From the NCBI GenBank assembly GCA_902492935.1, contig CABUNJ010000017.1:1-53840 (forward strand): a DNA stretch of 53,840 nt, given 5' to 3'. The position numbers and the translations under genes are program-made. Below, in pieces: positions 49,494 through 53,840 of the stretch. Under the pieces are notes generated by a model. The model was not told the origin of the DNA. It did no database searches and worked only from the letters and a program-made list of their open reading frames with translations. Within the stretch, counting starts at the first letter, position 1. Each line of letters opens with the position of its first letter. This DNA comes from an uncultured Collinsella sp. GTDB taxonomy: Bacteria; Actinomycetota; Coriobacteriia; Coriobacteriales; Coriobacteriaceae.

Positions 49494-50327
49494 ATGGAAA
49501 ACGAGAACATCACCGCCGTCGCCGAGGGCAAGCCCTCCGGCTACAAGGTCACCAAGAAGGATCTGCGCAACGCGAACTGGCGCTGGCTCATGAGCGTGTG
49601 CACCTTCAACTACCAGACCCAGCAGGGCGCCTCAGTCGCCTACGCCCTCTCGCCGGTCCTGAGGAAGATCTACACGAACGACGAGGACTATAAGCAAGCG
49701 CTCAACAACCACTTCCGCTACTACAATACCCAGCCTTGGCTCGCCGCCATCATCCTCGGCGCCTGCGTGGCCATGGAGGAACGCGACGGCCTAGCGGCGG
49801 CGGACGCCGTCCAAGACCTGAAGATCGGCACCATGGGACCGCTCGCCGGCGTCGGCGACTCCCTGCTCATGACCATGATCCCGACCATCATGGGCTCCAT
49901 CGCCGCCTATATGGCCATCGAGGGCAACCCCGTGGGAGCCGGCATCTGGTTCGCGCTCATCCTGGCCATCTTCTGGGTCCGCATGCACGCCCTCGAGTTC
50001 GGCTACAAGCAGGGTGTGAAGCTCGTCACCGACTTCAGCGAGAAGCTTCCCAACCTCACTGCCGCCGCCTCCGTGCTCGGCCTCACCGTGGTCGGCTGCC
50101 TCATCGCCTCGGTCATCGGCGTCACCTGCCCGATTAGCTTCAGCTTCGGCGACGTCTCGATGGAGATTCAGCCGCTGCTCGACAAGATCCTGCCTGCCAT
50201 GATCCCCGCCGCCATCACGGGAAGCGCGTATTACCTTCTTACCAAGAAGAACGCGAGCATGACGGCCCTCATCCTCGTGGTGATCGTCCTTGCGATGGTC
50301 GCCTCCGCCGCCGGCATCCTTGCCTAG
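49494..50327 (+). CDS. PTS mannose/fructose/sorbose family EIID
   Basis: The 277-residue EIID membrane subunit begins with a soluble N-terminus, KVTKKDLRNANWRWLMSVC, then NYQTQQGASVAYALSP and HFRYYNTQPWLAAIILG, all family landmarks. GTMGPLAGVGDSLLMTMIPTI lies near residue 120. C-terminal helices end at 277. EIIA follows after 26 bases. Confidence 0.93.
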   Translation: MENENITAVAEGKPSGYKVTKKDLRNANWRWLMSVCTFNYQTQQGASVAYALSPVLRKIYTNDEDYKQALNNHFRYYNTQPWLAAIILGACVAMEERDGLAAADAVQDLKIGTMGPLAGVGDSLLMTMIPTIMGSIAAYMAIEGNPVGAGIWFALILAIFWVRMHALEFGYKQGVKLVTDFSEKLPNLTAAASVLGLTVVGCLIASVIGVTCPISFSFGDVSMEIQPLLDKILPAMIPAAITGSAYYLLTKKNASMTALILVVIVLAMVASAAGILA

Positions 50328-50353
50328 CTTCGACCCAAGAGATTGGTGAATCA

Positions 50354-50752
50354 ATGAGAAAGATAGTTGTGGCGAGCCATTCCCTTCTCGCCCAGGGCTT
50401 CAAGGACACCCTCGAGTTCCTTACGGGTAAGAGCGACGCCGTCAACGCCGTGTGCGCCTACGTGAACGACAACGGCGAGGGGCTCGACGCGGCGGTCGAG
50501 GCGGCGCTTTCGGGCACTGATGAGGTCGTCGTCCTTACCGACGCGCTCGGCGGCAGCGTGAACCAGCGCTTCTCCCGTTTCGCCTCCGACCGGATCCACG
50601 TGATCGCGGGTGTCAACCTCCCGCTCGCCATGACGGTCGCGCTCGCGCGCCCCGACGAGAAACTCGACTTCGACGCCCTCGTCGACGAGGCGCGCCAGCA
50701 GATCGTCTACGTGAACGGTGCCAGTTCCGCCGAGTGCGAAGACGACGAATAG
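50354..50752 (+). CDS. PTS mannose family EIIA
   Basis: The 132-residue EIIA receives phosphate from HPr on H9 in VVASHSLLAQG. The segment TDALGGSVNQRF matches the fold core. In many species EIIA and EIIB are fused; here they are separate and EIIA is last of the four. The ribosome binding site is weak. It starts the downstream half of the operon with the GH172 gene 12 bases after its stop. Confidence 0.92.
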   Translation: MRKIVVASHSLLAQGFKDTLEFLTGKSDAVNAVCAYVNDNGEGLDAAVEAALSGTDEVVVLTDALGGSVNQRFSRFASDRIHVIAGVNLPLAMTVALARPDEKLDFDALVDEARQQIVYVNGASSAECEDDE

Positions 50753-50764
50753 AGGAGGTCGACG

Positions 50765-51889
50765 ATGAGAGAGTTCCTTAAAGACGTGTGGATGCACGGC
50801 GGTGAGGAAAGCCGCGCCATCACCCCCGAGAACATCACGGGCGAGAAGGGCCGCGCCGCCATGTCGGCCAGCCACCTCGGCGTCGGCCGCAAGGGCTCGT
50901 GCTGCGTGCCCCTTGAGTCCGGCGAGACCATCACGCTCGCGGACATCGAGGGCCCCGGCATCATCCGCCACATCTGGATGACCGTCCCCGACAAGACCGC
51001 CGCCGGCAGCTTCGTCATGCGCGACCTCGTGCTGCGCTTCTACTGGGACGACGAGGAGACCCCCTCGGTCGAGTGCCCTGTCGGCGACTTCTTCTGCAAC
51101 GGCTTCGGTGAGCGCGCCATCGTCAACTCGATGCCCATCTGCGTGAACCCGACGGGCGGCATGAACTGCTACTTCGAGATGCCCTTCAGGAAGCACGCCA
51201 AGGTCACGCTTACGAGCGAGCACCCCGGGTTCATTAAGTACATCTTCTACACGTTCAACTACGCGCTCACCGACGTGCCGGACGACGCCATGTACTTCCA
51301 CGCCCGCTTTAACCGCGAGCGCAGCACCCGCAGGGGCGTCGACTACACCGTGCTCGACGGCGTGCGCGGCAAGGGCTACTACGTCGGCACCTACATGGCC
51401 CTGTGCGCCCTGGAGCGCTATTGGTGGGGCGAGGGCGAGATGAAGTTCTTCCTCGACGGCGACGAGGAGTTCCCCACGGTCACCTCGACGGGAGCCGAGG
51501 ACTACTTCGGCGGTGCCTGGGCCTTCCTCGACAGGCCGCCCCACGCGCTGCCCGAGGCGCAGTGCTTCAACACGCTGTTCGCCGGCTACCCGTACCGCTC
51601 GACGCGCGACGCCACGCGCGACCGCTTCAGCGCGGGCAAGCCGAACCCGAACCCGATGCTCGCGACCAACGACGACGCGCTGCCCAGGCACGGCCTCTAC
51701 AGGTGGCACCTTCCCGACCCGATCTCGTTCAAGGAAGACCTGCGCGTGACGTTCCAGGACCTCGGCAACGACGACATCAAGCTCTACGAGCGCGAGGACG
51801 ACATCTCCACCGTCGCCTACTGGTACCAAAGCGAGCCGCACGCCGTGCTCGCCCCGTTTGCCGCAAGGCAGGACCGCGTGCCCAGGTAG
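50765..51889 (+). CDS. GH172 (DUF2961) glycoside hydrolase, cytoplasmic
   Basis: The 374-residue protein belongs to DUF2961, now GH172, a beta-jelly-roll family that includes difructose dianhydride I synthase/hydrolase and arabinofuranosidases. Landmarks are IEGPGIIRHIWMT (61-73), the mid-protein GVDYTVLDGVRGKGYYVGTY region (in parts) and WGEGEMKFFLDGD, followed by TSTGAEDYFGGAW. Acidic residues E225 and E245 in the last two are the likely catalytic pair. There is no signal peptide, so it acts on sugar imported by the adjacent PTS. GAGGAGG precedes the ATG. The ROK kinase downstream fits release of free fructose. Confidence 0.88.
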   Translation: MREFLKDVWMHGGEESRAITPENITGEKGRAAMSASHLGVGRKGSCCVPLESGETITLADIEGPGIIRHIWMTVPDKTAAGSFVMRDLVLRFYWDDEETPSVECPVGDFFCNGFGERAIVNSMPICVNPTGGMNCYFEMPFRKHAKVTLTSEHPGFIKYIFYTFNYALTDVPDDAMYFHARFNRERSTRRGVDYTVLDGVRGKGYYVGTYMALCALERYWWGEGEMKFFLDGDEEFPTVTSTGAEDYFGGAWAFLDRPPHALPEAQCFNTLFAGYPYRSTRDATRDRFSAGKPNPNPMLATNDDALPRHGLYRWHLPDPISFKEDLRVTFQDLGNDDIKLYEREDDISTVAYWYQSEPHAVLAPFAARQDRVPR

Positions 51890-51916
51890 GGTCGCCTCGA
51901 AACAAGCCAACGTTAT

Positions 51917-51950
51917 GGACGCCCGCGGTTGACCATGACTGCGGGCGTCC
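51917..51950 (+). terminator. Hairpin between the GH172 and ROK kinase genes
   Basis: GGACGCCCGC (51917-51926) pairs with GCGGGCGTCC (51941-51950), followed by CTTTG. The tail is short, so partial termination or an expression step-down before the kinase is likely. Confidence 0.5.
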
Positions 51951-51968
51951 CTTTGTAAGGAGGATCAC

Positions 51969-52853
51969 ATGAGCGAAAAGCAAATGAAGCTCGGCGCCCT
52001 CGAGGCAGGCGGGACCAAGATGGTCTGTGCCGTGGTGTCCGGCGACGGCGAGGTCCTCGACCGTATGGAGACCCCGACGCTTGCGCCCGCCGAGACCGTC
52101 CCGCAAATGGTCGAGTGGTTCACCGCCCGCGATGTGGACGCGTTGGGCATCGGCGCCTTCGGCCCGACCTGCGTCGACCCCAACGATGAGCGCTACGGTT
52201 CCATCCTCCAGACGCCCAAGCTCGCGTGGCGAGGCTATGGTCTTCGCGCCGCGTTCGCCGACGCCCTCGGGATTCCGGTGGCCTACGACACGGACGTGAA
52301 CGTTGCCTGCCTCGGCGAAGCGGTCTTCGGCTGCTGCAAGGGGCTCGAGGACGCCGTCTACGTGACCATCGGCACCGGCGTGGGCGCGGGCGTCATGTGC
52401 GCGGGCAGGCTCCTTCACGGCATGCTGCACCCCGAGGCCGGCCACATGCTGGTAAGGACCCGTCCCACCGAGGAGGGACGCTGCGTCTGCCCGAGCCACG
52501 CGAGCTGTCTCGAGGGCCTCGCCTCCGGCCCCGCCATCGCCGCGCGCTGGGGAAAGCCCGCGGCCGAGCTCGCGGACAACGCTGAGGTGTGGGCGCTCGA
52601 GGGGGATTATCTGGGGCAGATGTGCGCGAACCTCGCGCTCATGTACTCGCCTCGCCGCATCGTCCTCGGCGGCGGCGTGATGCACCAGGAGCAGCTCTAC
52701 GGCATCGTCCGCAAGAAGACCCTCGAATATCTGGGTGGCTACATCCAGACCGCCGAGCTTAAGGACATGGAGGGCTACATCTGCGCCCCGGGCTGCGGCG
52801 GCGACCAAGGAATCCTCGGCGCGGCCGAGCTGGTAAGAAGGGCGCTCGCGTAA
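51969..52853 (+). CDS. ROK-family sugar kinase, probably fructokinase
   Basis: The 294-residue kinase has the N-terminal ATP loop LGALEAGGTKMVCAV. Its catalytic region is AYDTDVNVACLGEA with the aspartate in DTDVN, and the phosphate loop is IGTGVGAGV. The zinc-binding ROK segment is HPEAGHMLV, then CVCPSHASCLEGLASGPAI. The EAGGTK start and this zinc motif are typical of fructokinases and mannokinases in the family. It follows AAGGAGG and ends the operon before a strong terminator. Its role would be to phosphorylate unphosphorylated sugar released by the GH172 enzyme. Confidence 0.9.
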   Translation: MSEKQMKLGALEAGGTKMVCAVVSGDGEVLDRMETPTLAPAETVPQMVEWFTARDVDALGIGAFGPTCVDPNDERYGSILQTPKLAWRGYGLRAAFADALGIPVAYDTDVNVACLGEAVFGCCKGLEDAVYVTIGTGVGAGVMCAGRLLHGMLHPEAGHMLVRTRPTEEGRCVCPSHASCLEGLASGPAIAARWGKPAAELADNAEVWALEGDYLGQMCANLALMYSPRRIVLGGGVMHQEQLYGIVRKKTLEYLGGYIQTAELKDMEGYICAPGCGGDQGILGAAELVRRALA

Positions 52854-52885
52854 CTTGCGCTCTCTCCGCCATACAACGCGTTAAG

Positions 52886-52935
52886 AAAAGACGAGCGCTT
52901 CTTGCCAATTGGGCGGCAAGAAGCGCTCGTCTTTT
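52886..52935. terminator. Bidirectional terminator at the end of the sugar operon
   Basis: A perfect 21-bp stem (52886-52906 with 52915-52935) starts with AAAAG and ends with CTTTT, so it works on both strands. It closes the ROK kinase transcript and the minus-strand fragment opposite it. Confidence 0.93.
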
Positions 52936-52969
52936 GCATTTGTTTTTGGCGCAGAACGCCCCGCCTTCG

Positions 52970-53194
52970 CTAGAGTCCCTGGACCGCCACACCCACGAGG
53001 TTTGGACCGATGCGGACAAGAAGCGCGGGGCTGATGTCGGAGCGGACGATCTCCACCGCGTTGGCCACGCGCTCGCGCAGGGCCTGCTCCATGCGGTCGT
53101 AGAGGTCGGCGTAGGCCGAGGCGCAGCTCACGGCAAGGCGCACCTTGGGGTGCTTCTCGGCGATGGCGGCGACGAGCTTGACCTCGGTGCAATG
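52970..53194 (-). pseudogene. Gene fragment, possibly the C-terminus of a DegV-like protein
   Basis: The frame reads EVKLVAAIAEKHPKVRLAV, ASAYADLYDRMEQALRERV, then a final ISPALLVRIGPNLVGVAV. The last part resembles the GP-x-x-VG strand that ends DegV/EDD-fold proteins, a tentative match. The 80-codon frame opens at 53212 only by running into unrelated IS200 sequence, so the true N-terminus is missing. Treat it as a truncated gene joined to an insertion-sequence end. Confidence 0.4.
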
Positions 53195-53420
53195 CGGTAC
53201 TTGCACAGCCATTTCGTGTGCGCGAGGCTGTTGGCTTTCTGGGCCACAGCAATCACCTTCCCCCTAGTATGATGACCTGAACAATCCTCATGCTAGAGGG
53301 AAGGTTTTTGTCGCGTAGCGGAAATTGGCCTCCACCCGCTGAGCGGGTGGCTTTCTATGCCGCGCGTGCCGTGCGGCACGGACTAAAGTCCATGAATAAA
53401 AACGAGGTAGGCCGTTTCCG
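53195..53420 (-). mobile_element. IS200-type insertion sequence, left-end remnant
   Basis: On the minus strand, from a GTG at 53247, the frame reads VAQKANSLAHTKWLCKY, the start of IS200-family TnpA (AxKANSLxHTKWxCKYH). It stops matching near 53195, so only about 17 codons remain. GGGGGAAGG precedes the start. Upstream are the hairpins expected of an IS200/IS605 left end: 53332-53339 with 53343-53350, 53366-53371 with 53374-53379, and GACTAAAGTC at 53381-53390. The transposase catalytic HUH and tyrosine are lost. Confidence 0.65.
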
Positions 53421-53507
53421 ACCTCCCTCGCGTGCCCTTGCACGCCCAATATGCGCCGTAAAAGCCGTCTTCTTCAACGTCAAAGTGAATGCGCTTCTTT
53501 TTGCCTC

Positions 53508-53840
53508 TCAAAATCTTTTTTTCACGATTTGCATTTTCATCCCGTTGTCACCGACCCTTGCGAGAAACCGGAAAAAGCCGCTGACAGAAGGGTCTTTCAA
53601 ATCGTTGTAGCCCAGCATATAGCCGCGACTTGTGACCTGCAGACGGCTGTTCCACGTGCCGATTTCCTTGGCGGCATCCGAAACTGCAAAATATGCCCCC
53701 ACATCCTTGATTTTTGCAGTCTTAAGCCATGTCTTTGCAATCATCTTTACTGCTGTCCGATTGGCAGCATCAAAGACCAGCACACCGCCGGGGAAAGCGT
53801 CCGCCATCCCCCGCACCAGTTCCCGGACCTGCTGGGTCAG
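53508..53840 (-). CDS. C-terminal part of an LCM-type SAM-dependent methyltransferase (cut by window edge)
   Basis: The open frame runs to the window edge; its start lies outside. The visible 110 residues include VRELVRGMADAFPGGVLVFDAANRTAVKM (in parts: MADAFPGGVLVFDAANRT), VSDAAKEIGTWNSRL and a basic end, KMQIVKKRF. The pattern matches the C-terminal half of leucine-carboxyl-methyltransferase-like O-methyltransferases, in which the VFD strand and the late helices are conserved. The DNA is clearly AT-richer than the rest of the window, suggesting acquisition from a lower-GC donor such as a Bacillota species. Confidence 0.65.
   Translation of the reverse strand: MTQQVRELVRGMADAFPGGVLVFDAANRTAVKMIAKTWLKTAKIKDVGAYFAVSDAAKEIGTWNSRLQVTSRGYMLGYNDLKDPSVSGFFRFLARVGDNGMKMQIVKKRF

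Noticed and set aside
50351..51910. 519-codon minus-strand ORF
   Set aside because: Antisense to the EIIA and GH172 genes, both clearly coding.

Overview
The window is a chromosomal segment from a high-GC Gram-positive gut bacterium. Gene content, type III glutamine synthetase, a one-piece MurT-GatD, many PTS genes and codon use point to the Actinomycetota class Coriobacteriia, most likely a Collinsella-type genome. This assignment is inference from recognised families; no search was run. Most of the window is ordinary core genome. The last 13 kb and several intergenic blocks hold accessory or repeat DNA.

1-9 kb: a tRNA or tmRNA 3' end with its terminator, then repeat DNA (61-541), a patatin-like lipase, the rplM-rpsI ribosomal operon, glmM, a free-standing glucose-type EIIA, nagB, and a 999-residue AAA/BTAD-type regulator. 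GlmM and NagB link amino-sugar metabolism to cell-wall synthesis. 9-19 kb: on the minus strand, yhbY, a methyltransferase, a UPF0210 protein and a methionine cassette (metF, a separate MetH activation-domain gene, metH lacking that domain). Type III glutamine synthetase follows on the plus strand. A perfect 32-bp inverted repeat lies at 10599-10732.

19-31 kb: a 233-bp AT-rich element with inverted ends, tRNA-Glu with duplicated 3'-flank repeats, a MurT-GatD fusion, two paralogous repeat proteins, an iron alcohol dehydrogenase, glycerol dehydrogenase, a D-2-hydroxyacid dehydrogenase and a multi-cluster ferredoxin. 30-35 kb is an alpha-glucoside locus: a GntR/UTRA regulator and zinc dehydrogenase divergent from a PTS IICB and a GH4 6-phospho-alpha-glucosidase, with palindromic operators between them. 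35-41 kb carries ychF, a DUF1648 membrane protein, a small Xre repressor and divergent partner around a perfect 24-bp palindrome, a second AT-rich element with inverted ends, asparaginase and guaA.

40.5-45.3 kb is an accessory island: a GyrI-like remnant, an AAA_14/DUF4143 ATPase behind an RBS-masking hairpin, and a two-gene unit of a PD-(D/E)XK-like 582-residue protein and a 194-residue protein with an Rx4H HEPN-type motif. I consider this pair the best candidate for an undescribed defence or toxin system. 45.3-52.9 kb is a complete catabolic operon: a LevR-type regulator with a decayed ATPase core, a mannose-family PTS (IIB, IIC, IID, IIA), a cytoplasmic GH172 (DUF2961) enzyme and a ROK sugar kinase. 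It plausibly serves uptake and cleavage of a fructose-containing disaccharide or difructose anhydride. The window ends in a scarred region with an IS200 left-end remnant, a gene fragment and a lower-GC methyltransferase cut by the window edge.
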